Shown in pieces: positions 43,464-51,969 of a stretch of 64,000 bases of DNA. Within the stretch, counting starts at the first letter, position 1; each line of letters starts with the position of its first letter. This stretch comes from SVFI01 sp045535935 (GTDB lineage Bacteria > Bacillota > Clostridia > Lachnospirales > Lachnospiraceae), in NCBI GenBank assembly GCA_045535935.1, contig JAZSMO010000034.1, positions 8,201-72,200 of the forward strand. Direction: 5' to 3'. The notes beneath the pieces were generated by a model. That model saw nothing but the letters and a program-made list of their open reading frames with translations. It had not been told where the DNA came from and made no database searches. A program made the position numbers and the translations under genes.

Positions 43464-44083
43464 ACCGCAAAAAGCGCTTTGCAAACGGCGGTACAAAGAA
43501 CAGCGGCCACGATCGCTTCCGGGATACCGTTGGCGGCGATAATACCGAGAATTGCAGCATATACAGCATCGACAGCGATTTCTTTCACGGTGGCAAATTC
43601 GTTGGCGAAGCAGAAATAAATCAAATTCATAACAAGAAGTGTGTTGGTAAAGGCACCGACCACACCTGCAACAGGAAGGGCAAGAAAGTCACTTCCTTTT
43701 TTGCTTTTCAGCAGCTTTTTGATTCCTATGTATACAAAATACGGAACCACACCTACCAGAATACGAGGGACAAAGCAGATCACAACGGACCAGAAATTGC
43801 CTCCGATTTCGCCGAGAGAATAGAACGGCGAGAATGCAAAGGAAAGAAGACTCGGATTAAAGGTGTTGTTGACCAGTGATGTTGCACCGAACACAAATCC
43901 TAAAAAGCCGCCCTTCTTCGGGCCGAGAACAATGGAACCGATGATAACCGGAACATGTATTAAAGTTGCTTTGATAAGTACCAGGTTGATGTAACCCAGG
44001 AATGGCACGAATGCCATGAGAATGATGATTGCTGTGAACAGTGCGGTGAGCACCATATCACGGTTTTTTGTGTTTTTAGACAT
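43442..44083 (-). CDS. ECF transporter S component (PanT-like, substrate uncertain)
   Basis: 213 residues, about six membrane segments. Family stretches: TALFTAIIILMAFVPFLGYI, HVPVIIGSIVLGPKKGGFLGFVFGATSLV and GEIGGNFWSVVICFVPRILVG. This subgroup includes pantothenate-type S components, but substrate cannot be fixed from sequence. It needs the shared EcfAA'T module, which is not in this window. Minus strand, AGGAGG before the start at 44083, with a long leader that may fold. Confidence 0.85.
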   Translation of the reverse strand: MSKNTKNRDMVLTALFTAIIILMAFVPFLGYINLVLIKATLIHVPVIIGSIVLGPKKGGFLGFVFGATSLVNNTFNPSLLSFAFSPFYSLGEIGGNFWSVVICFVPRILVGVVPYFVYIGIKKLLKSKKGSDFLALPVAGVVGAFTNTLLVMNLIYFCFANEFATVKEIAVDAVYAAILGIIAANGIPEAIVAAVLCTAVCKALFAVSRKQSM

Positions 44084-44129
44084 ATTTACCTCCTGCTTTC
44101 GTTCCTTGGATTTTCTTCCGGAGTGTCTT

Positions 44130-44292
44130 GCGGGAAATGACCGGAAAAAGGATACGATGCGTCTGTGTCTGAAGTCCGAAATGAGAATATCGACCGAATG
44201 ATAAGAACTGCTGTTGACAATTCTTACAGAAGGCTTCCTGCAAGTGTCAGGTGCCGCGATATGCCCAAATGTAGAAGACAGATTTTTCCCGC
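44130..44292 (-). other. Long ECF-gene leader with distant complementary arms
   Basis: The 342 bp between the ECF gene and corA hold no ORF of note. On the minus strand GCGGGAAA (44285-44292) and TTTCCCGC (44130-44137) are perfectly complementary and 147 bp apart, like a closing stem of a folded leader. A smaller GTAAGAA / TTCTTAT hairpin lies between. I could not match FMN, TPP, folate, cobalamin or preQ1 consensus sequences. Confidence 0.35.
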
Positions 44293-44358
44293 ACTCATAA
44301 TATCACAGAAAACGCAGACATACAATCTTTTTTGTCTGCAATATCCTGGATTTTCAAA

Positions 44359-44387
44359 TAGACCGATACAAAGGAATGTGTTATACT
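44359..44387 (+). promoter_or_regulatory. Promoter of corA
   Basis: TAGACC (44359-44364), 17 bp, TATACT (44382-44387), 38 bp before the start codon. Confidence 0.6.
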
Positions 44388-44425
44388 AAAACATAATGGG
44401 CAAAAAATGACCTGGAGGTGAGAGT

Positions 44426-45370
44426 ATGCGGTTTATTTATAAAACTGACAATGGAAAATTATCGCTGTTAAACGACTTTGAACCGGATGTGTGGGTGAAT
44501 CTTGTCTCGCCCGATATGGAAGAGATTGTGGAGACGGCCAAGCAGTACGGAATTGACGTCAATGATATGAAAGCCGCACTCGACGATGAAGAAAGTTCCC
44601 GTGTGCAGCTGGAAGACGGATATACGATGATTCTTGTGGACATTCCTTCCGCTGAAATCCGTAACGAACAAAATGCATATACGACGATTCCGCTTGGTAT
44701 TTTGCTGGTGAAAAATGCGATCATAACAGTTTGCGGAAAGGAAACACCGATCCTTACGCATTTTTCCAATAATCTGATGCGCGGCTTTTCCACAAAGAAA
44801 AAGATGCGCTTTGTTTACCAGATTCTGCTTCGGACAACGAATCTTTATCAGGCCGACCTTCGCGTCATCGATAAACGAAGAGAGGAAATTGAGCACAGAA
44901 TCAGTGTAGATGATACGGAAGACACGGATTTGATCCACCTTCACGAATTGGAGACCAACCTTGTCTTCTTCGCGACATCACTTTCGGCCAACCGGATTGT
45001 ACTTGAGCGGTTGACTCGTTATGAAAGAATCGAACAGTATCCGGAGGATAAGGAGCTACTGGATGATGTCATTGTCGAAAACCGACAGGCGATTGAAATG
45101 ACAAATATTTACCGGGATATCATTCACGGTGCCCGTGAACTTGTGTCTACGGTCCTGAACAATCGATTGAACAATGCTATGAAGCTTCTCACCTGTGTGA
45201 CGCTCGTCATGGCGATTCCGACGATTATTTCCGGAATTTACGGTATGAATGTCAGTGCACAGTGGATGCCACTTTCACAGACACCATACGGATTTTATAT
45301 TATTTGCGGACTGATTGCGTCAATCTGTGCTTTGGCACTGCTGATATTGAAGAAAAAGAAGATGCTGTAA
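44426..45370 (+). CDS. corA: CorA family divalent cation transporter
   Basis: 314 residues. A large cytoplasmic N-terminal funnel is followed by two C-terminal membrane helices; the first ends in the signature YGMN (about 272-275, IISGIYGMNVSAQWMP). It imports Mg2+ (or Co2+/Ni2+) as a pentamer. GGAGGTGAG precedes the start. Its stop is 4 bp before the sugar-sensor gene, so readthrough into that operon is possible. Confidence 0.93.
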   Translation: MRFIYKTDNGKLSLLNDFEPDVWVNLVSPDMEEIVETAKQYGIDVNDMKAALDDEESSRVQLEDGYTMILVDIPSAEIRNEQNAYTTIPLGILLVKNAIITVCGKETPILTHFSNNLMRGFSTKKKMRFVYQILLRTTNLYQADLRVIDKRREEIEHRISVDDTEDTDLIHLHELETNLVFFATSLSANRIVLERLTRYERIEQYPEDKELLDDVIVENRQAIEMTNIYRDIIHGARELVSTVLNNRLNNAMKLLTCVTLVMAIPTIISGIYGMNVSAQWMPLSQTPYGFYIICGLIASICALALLILKKKKML

Positions 45371-45374
45371 AAAT

Positions 45375-46433
45375 ATGAAAAGAAAAAATATTTTAGAATC
45401 AAGAAGAGCGTTGAAGCGGCTTTGCTTTCTGCTCGGACTGCTTATGGTGGCAGTGTTTTTGGCGAGCATGGTTTATTTCCGCTATAAGATCAGAGAGAGC
45501 TCGGAACTGGTGGATTCTCTGGAATACAATACCTACGGTAAATACTATGTAATCATTACCGACAACCACAAAAATTCCTTTTGGAGCAGTGTTCATGAAG
45601 GCGCTGTGGAAGAAGCTTCCGGAAGCGGAGCTTTTGTGGAGATGTTCGGTGAAAATTTGAGCGTGGATTACGACAAAGAAGATCTGATGGAGATAGCGGT
45701 TGATGCCAAGGTGGATGGAATCATTGTGGAAGCGGATGAGTCTGCAAGGATGCAGGAGTGTATCCGTCGGGCTGATGAGGCCGGGATTCCTGTCGTGACA
45801 GCGCTCAGCGACAATCCGGAGAGCCTGCGTCAAAGTTACGTGGGTGTTAACAATTATAACCTGGGAAGAGAGTACGGGGATCAGATATGCGAGATTGCCG
45901 AGAAAAAGGGGCAGGACGCATATCGCGTGCTTGTTCTGCTGGATGCGGAAAAAGAAGGAAGCAGCCAGAATATCGTAATCAGTGCCATACAGGAGATGCT
46001 CCAGTCGAAAAAGATGGACAAGACGATAGCGGTGGAAACAGCGCAGATCGAGAGCGGCTCCATGTTTGCGGCGGAGGAGTCTATCCGCGATATTTTCATG
46101 CAGTCGGAGCAGCTTCCGGATATCATCGTATGTCTCAATGAACAGAATACTACCTGCGTGTATCAGACGGTTGTTGATTACAATAAGGTAGGACAGATAG
46201 AGATTGTCGGATACTATGAATCCCCGACGATATTGTCAGCTATCAAAAAAGAGATTATTCACGCAACGATTTCCATCGATGCAAAGCAGATGGGAAAATA
46301 TTGCGTGGAAGCGTTAAATGAATATATTGAGAACGGACGTGTCAGTGATTATTATGATGTGGATGCTTCGTTGATTAATGCGGAGACACTTGCGGCTTCC
46401 GGGGAAGGAGGCGCAGATGAAAAAGATAAGTAG
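45375..46433 (+). CDS. Membrane-tethered sugar-binding protein, sensor subunit (XylFII-like)
   Basis: 352 residues. An uncleaved N-terminal membrane anchor (about 15-36) without lipobox Cys, then a type I periplasmic-binding fold (Peripla_BP_4): YYVIITDNHKNSFWSSVHEGAVE, AKVDGIIVEADESA, EAGIPVVTALSDN, YVGVNNYNLGREYGDQI. Being fixed in the membrane and placed directly before a LytS-type kinase (17-bp overlap), it is best read as the sugar-sensing input of that kinase. The XylFII-LytS-YesN system of Clostridium, which senses xylose, is the closest described analogue. Ligand not known. Confidence 0.85.
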   Translation: MKRKNILESRRALKRLCFLLGLLMVAVFLASMVYFRYKIRESSELVDSLEYNTYGKYYVIITDNHKNSFWSSVHEGAVEEASGSGAFVEMFGENLSVDYDKEDLMEIAVDAKVDGIIVEADESARMQECIRRADEAGIPVVTALSDNPESLRQSYVGVNNYNLGREYGDQICEIAEKKGQDAYRVLVLLDAEKEGSSQNIVISAIQEMLQSKKMDKTIAVETAQIESGSMFAAEESIRDIFMQSEQLPDIIVCLNEQNTTCVYQTVVDYNKVGQIEIVGYYESPTILSAIKKEIIHATISIDAKQMGKYCVEALNEYIENGRVSDYYDVDASLINAETLAASGEGGADEKDK

Positions 46434-47904
46434 ATACATTGCCGAGCTTTCCATCCGGACCAAGTTTGTCATCCTGTTCATCGCGACATCCATGATTCTT
46501 TTGTTTGTAAACACATTTATGTATTACAACATTAATAAAATAACTTTCCGGCTGGATGAGATTTACATCAGTAATGTTAAGCTCAACACGACGGCGGATG
46601 TGCTGGCGGAAGTGCAGGAAAGCATGACAGAGTATCTTAACACGAAGACAACAGATGCGATGGAAGCATACTATCGCAGTGAGGAGGAATTCTCGGAACT
46701 GATTCGCGAACTTGAGGATGAAACTACGGATAATAACCTCAAACTGATGGAGCGCAATATCCGTTATATGTCGGAAAGTTACCTTGTGCTGACCGGAAAA
46801 ACGATCGAGGCAAAGCGCGGACGAAATGTAGAAAAATACAAACAATATTACGAGGAAGCCAGTGACCTGTATTCTTATCTGGAGACGTATCTGTTCAGTT
46901 TGAACAGTGAAAAGTTCAGAATTAACACGCAGAGCTATGAGGTTCTTTCCTCTTCCATGCAGTATTTGGAATGGATCAGTATCACCATCTTTGTGATTAT
47001 CGGTCTGTTCAATGTGATTCTTGTGGCGCTTGTCACAGGGTCCATCACAAGTCCGTTGCTGGAGCTTTCGGAAGTTGCAAGGCAGGTAGCGGAAGGTAAC
47101 CTTGATGTGGAGGTTGTTCCGGTACATTCCAAGGATGAGGTTGGTGTCGTTACCACGGCATTTAACCGGATGGTTGTCAGCATCCGTAAGTATATTGAGC
47201 GCATCCGGGAAAGCGTGGAAAAAGAGCGCGACATGAAGGAGAAGGAGCTTTTGATGGAGGCCCATCTGAAGGATGCGCAGCTGAAATATTTGCAGGCACA
47301 GATCAATCCGCATTTCTTGTTCAATACCCTCAATGCGGGGGCCCAGCTTGCCATGATGGAAAGTGCGGACAGAACCTACGATTATATTCAGAATATGGCG
47401 GATTTCTTTCGATATAACATAAAAAAAGACAATGACGTGGTGTCTCTCGCAGATGAGATCCGTCTGGTAGATAACTACATTTACATACTAAATGTAAGAT
47501 TTTCCGGTGAGATTCATTTTGCCAAGGATGTTGACGAAACGCTTCTGCACATTAAAGTGCCGAGTATGATTCTGCAGCCGATTGTGGAAAACAGTGTCAA
47601 CTACGGAATCAGAAATATTGATTGGGAAGGTCATATTACGCTGAGGATACAAAGACAAGACGAACGGGTGTGTATCAGTATCAGTGATAACGGAATTGGT
47701 ATAGACGCTGCGCGGTTGGAAGAAATCCGAGGAGGAAATGTCAAATCCGAAGAGAATGTTTCCGACTCCAACGGTGTCGGTCTGAACAATGTAATGGAAA
47801 GACTGCATCTGTTCTTTGAGGAAAAGGACACATTTGAAATTATAAGTGAAGGAACAGGAAAAGGAACGAAGGTTTGTATCACTGTTCCGTTTGAAACGGT
47901 ATAA
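46417..47904 (+). CDS. LytS/YesM-type sensor histidine kinase
   Basis: 495 residues. Membrane segments about 12-35 and 180-205 enclose an extracytoplasmic helical region. HAMP about 205-257, coiled coil, then the His_kinase domain (PF06580) with the phosphoacceptor His in LQAQINPHFLFNTLNA (about 299), and an ATPase domain (PIVENSVNYGIRN, ISISDNGIGID, GVGLNNVMERL). ATG 46417 is chosen because GGAGG lies upstream; a longer reading is rejected. It should phosphorylate the YesN-type regulator that follows. Confidence 0.92.
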   Translation: MKKISRYIAELSIRTKFVILFIATSMILLFVNTFMYYNINKITFRLDEIYISNVKLNTTADVLAEVQESMTEYLNTKTTDAMEAYYRSEEEFSELIRELEDETTDNNLKLMERNIRYMSESYLVLTGKTIEAKRGRNVEKYKQYYEEASDLYSYLETYLFSLNSEKFRINTQSYEVLSSSMQYLEWISITIFVIIGLFNVILVALVTGSITSPLLELSEVARQVAEGNLDVEVVPVHSKDEVGVVTTAFNRMVVSIRKYIERIRESVEKERDMKEKELLMEAHLKDAQLKYLQAQINPHFLFNTLNAGAQLAMMESADRTYDYIQNMADFFRYNIKKDNDVVSLADEIRLVDNYIYILNVRFSGEIHFAKDVDETLLHIKVPSMILQPIVENSVNYGIRNIDWEGHITLRIQRQDERVCISISDNGIGIDAARLEEIRGGNVKSEENVSDSNGVGLNNVMERLHLFFEEKDTFEIISEGTGKGTKVCITVPFETV

Positions 47905-47934
47905 TTACCTGCATGATTACGGAAAGGATCCGCT

Positions 47935-49527
47935 ATGTATAAGATAATGCTGGCAGATGACGAAGGAATTGTAATTGATTCTCTTCAGTTTATATTGAAA
48001 AAAGAATTCGGCGACGAATGTATAATAGAATCTGCGAAGACCGGCCGCAGTGTCATTGAGCTTGCGGAAAATTTTCGTCCGGATATTGCTATTATGGATA
48101 TTCAGATGCCGGGAATTAACGGGATTGAGGCTATGCGTGAAATTCGTCAGACTAATGCTTCCACCATGTTTATCATCATGTCTGCTTATGATAAGTTTGA
48201 TTATGCCAAGGAGGCGATTAATCTTGGTGTTCTCGAATATCTCAATAAGCCCATGGACCGGATAAAAATCATTGAAGTGGTGCGCCGTGCCATGCGCCGG
48301 ATCGACAGAGAGCGCGATAAACGAAGCCAGGATCTCATGATCCGGGAAAAGATGGAGACAGTGGTTCCGATTATCGAAAACGGTTTTGTCCAGAACCTTC
48401 TCTTTCAGGAGTTTTATGAGGAGGATGTGGTCAATTTCAAACAGCTTCTCGGAATCGATGCAAAGCATGGCTATATGATGGCGCTTGTGTTTGGAGAAAA
48501 CCAGGAAGGAAGTCATATGACCAACGCAATCGGTGTCAGTGTACAGGTGCAAAACCGTGCAAGGGAGCTGCGCGAGATTGTCAAAGGATATTTTGCCGGG
48601 GCGATGGGAAGTGTCATGGCCAACAAGGTTGCCATCTTTGTTCCGTTTGATACGCCGCTTATGGAGTACAACGAACGCATTGAAATCATTGAAAAGGCCA
48701 GAGTGATGGTTCGAAAGCTGAAACAGCATTTTGATGTGGCATTTCGTGTGGGATTCGGAGCGGTCAGACCGCTGGAAGGGGCGATGGAGTCTTACAATGA
48801 GGCGTTGGAATCTCTTGCGTCGACGGGCGGGACGGTTGTACATTTTGACGATGCTCCGGTCGGATGTGAATATGAAGAAAATTATCCGGTAGAAACGGAA
48901 AAAAACATATTTGAAAAACTTGAAAAAGGTGATCTCGGCGCAACGCTTGCGGCGGCCAATCAGTTTTTTGACTGGATGGTTGAAAATTATGCAGACTATC
49001 CGATGGATATCAAGCTCAAGGCGCTGGAGTTTGTGCTTTGGAGTGAGCATGTGGCGTATTCCAACACAAGAAAAGTATATGAATTCCGATCCAGACAGGA
49101 TTACCTTCCGAATATTCTTGCGTTCAACAACTATGAGCAGCTCCGCAAATGGTATCTGGACAGGATTACACAGGCCTGCAGAGATATCATGTCGCGCAAG
49201 GAAGAACAATCGGGCAGTGTAATCGATAAAGCCAAGGAGTATATCAGCGCACGTTATCACAAGGATATTTCTTTGGATGATGTATCCCGCGAGGTGGATA
49301 TCAGCCCGTATTATTTCAGCAAAATATTCAAAGAAGAAACGGGAGAAAACTTTATAGAATATGTAACGAATATCAGGATTAGTAAGGCGAAGGAGCTTTT
49401 GCAGGGGTCAGATATGAGTATGAAAGAAATCTGTGCTGCGGTTGGTTATTCGGATCCGAACTATTTCAGCCGTACATTTAAAAAGAATGTCGGCGTCACA
49501 CCTACCGAATATAAGGAGGGCAAATAA
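47935..49527 (+). CDS. YesN-type AraC-family response regulator
   Basis: 530 residues. Receiver domain 1-120 with acidic pocket (LADDEG), phosphoacceptor Asp55 in IAIMDIQMPGING and Lys in YLNKPMD. A long middle region of about 300 residues links to a C-terminal AraC-type double HTH (about 430-527: AKEYISARYHKDISLDDVSR, SPYYFSKIFKEETGENFIEY, MKEICAAVGYSDPNYFSRTFK). It likely activates the transporter genes that follow. AAGGATCC lies before the start. Confidence 0.93.
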   Translation: MYKIMLADDEGIVIDSLQFILKKEFGDECIIESAKTGRSVIELAENFRPDIAIMDIQMPGINGIEAMREIRQTNASTMFIIMSAYDKFDYAKEAINLGVLEYLNKPMDRIKIIEVVRRAMRRIDRERDKRSQDLMIREKMETVVPIIENGFVQNLLFQEFYEEDVVNFKQLLGIDAKHGYMMALVFGENQEGSHMTNAIGVSVQVQNRARELREIVKGYFAGAMGSVMANKVAIFVPFDTPLMEYNERIEIIEKARVMVRKLKQHFDVAFRVGFGAVRPLEGAMESYNEALESLASTGGTVVHFDDAPVGCEYEENYPVETEKNIFEKLEKGDLGATLAAANQFFDWMVENYADYPMDIKLKALEFVLWSEHVAYSNTRKVYEFRSRQDYLPNILAFNNYEQLRKWYLDRITQACRDIMSRKEEQSGSVIDKAKEYISARYHKDISLDDVSREVDISPYYFSKIFKEETGENFIEYVTNIRISKAKELLQGSDMSMKEICAAVGYSDPNYFSRTFKKNVGVTPTEYKEGK

Positions 49528-50579
49528 TGAAAAAAATCACCGTTTTTGTCCTTTCGTGGATTTTGTGTCTGTCACTGCTTGCGGGCTGCGGCGGTGCGGA
49601 AGAACAGATGCGTGAAACTGAGACATCCATAGAAAGTATACAAATCGGATTCAGCTTTGACTCTTTTGTGATTGAACGCTGGCAGAAGGATCGGGATATT
49701 TTTGTTTCCACGGCAAAGGAATACGGAGCGGAAGTGAACGTACAGAACGCCAACGGCGATCTTGTCGAGCAGATATCCCAGATTGAGTACTTGATTGAAA
49801 AGCAGGTGGACGTGATCGTGATTGTCTGTATTGATTCCGACGGTCTTTCCGAAGTGGTTGCGAAGGCAAAAGAGAAAGGGATCAAGGTTATTGCCTATGA
49901 CCGACTGATTAAAAATGCAGACGTGGATCTTTATATATCGTTTGATAATGAAAAAGTGGGAACGCTCATGGGGGAAGCACTTGTTGCAGAAGAACTTCCG
50001 AATAAGAAAGTGCTCATGCTTGCAGGCCCTACATCGGACCACAATGTATCCCAAATTGAAAATGGATTTTGCAGTGTGATGGATAAAAATGAAATAGAGA
50101 TTGCGGACACCATGTATGCGGATGGCTGGAGGGCAGAGCTTGCATCGGAGTATGTCAATGCGCATATTGACGAAATGGATGAAGTGGATGCTATTATGTG
50201 CGGAAACGATATGCTGGCGACCAATGTAATCCGGACTCTGGCGGAAAACCGTTTGGCCGGAAAGATCAAGATTGTAGGTCAGGACGCAGATCTGGAGGCG
50301 TGTCAGAGAATTGTGGAAGGGACACAGGTTATGACGGTGTACAAACCGGTGGAAAAATTAGCACAGAAGGCTGCGGAATACGCATGTGAAATGGCACTTT
50401 CCACACCGGTATCGCAGAATCTGGAGAACGGAAAGTATCAGACTATATTTGACGGAAGCTATGATGTTCCGTGCGTTGTGCTCGAACCAATCGCCGTCGA
50501 TGCAGAAAATATGAAAGAGGTTATTATAGACTCGGGATTTCACTTTGAAGAGGATGTTTATTTGAATGTGCGCAAGTAG
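49527..50579 (+). CDS. Sugar-binding lipoprotein, second substrate-binding protein of the locus
   Basis: 350 residues. Signal peptide with lipobox LLAGC (Cys about 21), then a Peripla_BP_4 fold: IQIGFSFDSFVIERWQKDRD, QISQIEYLIEKQVDVIVIVC, GIKVIAYDRLIKNADVDLYISFD, VDAIMCGNDMLATNVI and GQDADLEACQ. About ChvE/XylF-like. TAATG overlap with yesN shows it belongs to the regulatory operon, and a strong terminator separates it from the transporter, so a sensing or co-sensing role is as likely as transport. Confidence 0.88.
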   Translation: MKKITVFVLSWILCLSLLAGCGGAEEQMRETETSIESIQIGFSFDSFVIERWQKDRDIFVSTAKEYGAEVNVQNANGDLVEQISQIEYLIEKQVDVIVIVCIDSDGLSEVVAKAKEKGIKVIAYDRLIKNADVDLYISFDNEKVGTLMGEALVAEELPNKKVLMLAGPTSDHNVSQIENGFCSVMDKNEIEIADTMYADGWRAELASEYVNAHIDEMDEVDAIMCGNDMLATNVIRTLAENRLAGKIKIVGQDADLEACQRIVEGTQVMTVYKPVEKLAQKAAEYACEMALSTPVSQNLENGKYQTIFDGSYDVPCVVLEPIAVDAENMKEVIIDSGFHFEEDVYLNVRK

Positions 50580-50625
50580 CGGGCACGTGCACGCAAATTG
50601 TTTGAACTTAATAGTATAATTTTGT

Positions 50626-50674
50626 AAAAAGCACTAGCACACACAACAAAAATGTGCTAGTGCTTTTGTTTTTT
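50626..50674 (+). terminator. Terminator between sensor operon and transporter operon
   Basis: 15-bp stem AAAAGCACTAGCACA / TGTGCTAGTGCTTTT followed by GTTTTTT. Confidence 0.92.
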
Positions 50675-50798
50675 GGATTATGTAATTCGTAAAAAATGAA
50701 AGATGTTCGCAAACAATTACTATTTGACCTGTGATATAGTGACATTGTAGCAAAGCAATTTGCTGAAAACTATTTAATTTTATAGGGAGGATCTTAGA

Positions 50799-51878
50799 AT
50801 GAAAAAGAAAATCTTAAGCGCATTACTTAGTGTAGCTCTTGTTGCTTCTTTATTAGTTGGTTGTGGCGGTTCTGATGCAGCTTCTACATCAGCAGGCGGC
50901 GAAGGCTTAGTAGGTGTAGCAATGCCTACAAAGGACTTACAGAGATGGAACCAGGACGGTGCTAACATGAAGTCAGAACTTGAAGCAGCTGGATATTCAG
51001 TTGACTTACAGTACGCTTCAAACGACGTAGCTACACAGGTTTCTCAGATTGAGAACATGATCTCAGCAGGCGTTGACGTATTAGTAGTTGCTTCTATCGA
51101 CGGAAGCTCACTCGGAACAGTTATGAGTCAGGCAAAAGAAGCAGGCATTCCTGTTATCGCTTATGACCGTTTGATCATGGATTCAGATGCAGTTTCTTAC
51201 TACGCTACATTTGATAACTACATGGTAGGTACAAAACAGGGTGAATACATCGTTCAGGCATTAGATCTTGACAATGCAGCAGGACCTTTCAACCTTGAGT
51301 TATTCACAGGTGACCCGGGTGACAACAATGCAAACTTCTTCTTCGGCGGAGCGATGGATGTTCTTAATCCGTATATCGACGAAGGTAAGTTAGTTATCCA
51401 GTCAGGACAGAGAGATTTCGCTGACGTTGCTACAGCTAACTGGTCTTCAGAAGAAGCTCAGAAGAGAATGGAAAACATCCTTTCTTCTTACTATGCAGGC
51501 GGAACACAGCTTGACGTAGTTATGTGTTCAAATGACTCTACAGCACTTGGTGTTGAAAATGCTCTTGCAGCTAACTACACAGGCAAATATCCTGTAATCA
51601 CAGGTCAGGACTGTGACGTTGCAAACGTTAAGAACATGATCGCAGGCAAACAGTCTATGTCTATCTTCAAAGATACACGTACATTAGCTAGCCAGGTTGT
51701 TAAGATGGTTGGACAGATTCTTGCAGGCGAAACAGTTGAAGTTAACGATACAGAAACATACGACAATGGTACAGGAGTTATCCCTTCATACCTTTGCGAG
51801 CCTGTATTTGCAGACGTAAACAACTACAAAGAACTGTTAATTGATTCCGGATACTACAAAGAGGAAGATTTACAGTAA
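50799..51878 (+). CDS. chvE: Multiple-monosaccharide ABC transporter substrate-binding lipoprotein
   Basis: 359 residues. Lipoprotein signal (SVALVASLLVGCGG, Cys about 22), then a ChvE-type sugar-binding fold: VGVAMPTKDLQRWNQDG, VSQIENMISAGVDVLVVASIDGSSL, GIPVIAYDRLIMDSDAVSYYATFDN, and ITGQDCDVANVKNMIAGKQ. Such proteins bind glucose, galactose, xylose or arabinose. The codon bias is extreme (GCA, CTT, AAC), far stronger than in the flanking sensor genes, showing high expression. Strong AGGGAGG site. A hairpin follows before the ATPase gene. Confidence 0.92.
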   Translation: MKKKILSALLSVALVASLLVGCGGSDAASTSAGGEGLVGVAMPTKDLQRWNQDGANMKSELEAAGYSVDLQYASNDVATQVSQIENMISAGVDVLVVASIDGSSLGTVMSQAKEAGIPVIAYDRLIMDSDAVSYYATFDNYMVGTKQGEYIVQALDLDNAAGPFNLELFTGDPGDNNANFFFGGAMDVLNPYIDEGKLVIQSGQRDFADVATANWSSEEAQKRMENILSSYYAGGTQLDVVMCSNDSTALGVENALAANYTGKYPVITGQDCDVANVKNMIAGKQSMSIFKDTRTLASQVVKMVGQILAGETVEVNDTETYDNGTGVIPSYLCEPVFADVNNYKELLIDSGYYKEEDLQ

Positions 51879-51901
51879 TCTGAAGGTTTAGAAATTATGA
51901 G

Positions 51902-51926
51902 CAGGCGGGATGAATGTCCCGCCTGT
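51902..51926 (+). terminator. Hairpin without T-run between binding protein and ATPase genes
   Basis: CAGGCGGGA-TGAATG-TCCCGCCTG. No T-run follows, so it probably stabilises the upstream mRNA or attenuates, keeping the binding protein in excess over the ATPase and permease. Confidence 0.65.
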
Positions 51927-51969
51927 TATATGATAAAAAGAAAATGATTAGATATTGGGAGGGATACAA

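Noticed and set aside
47917..49260. 447-codon minus-strand ORF opposite the YesN gene
   Set aside because: Antisense shadow; the plus strand encodes complete receiver and AraC domains.
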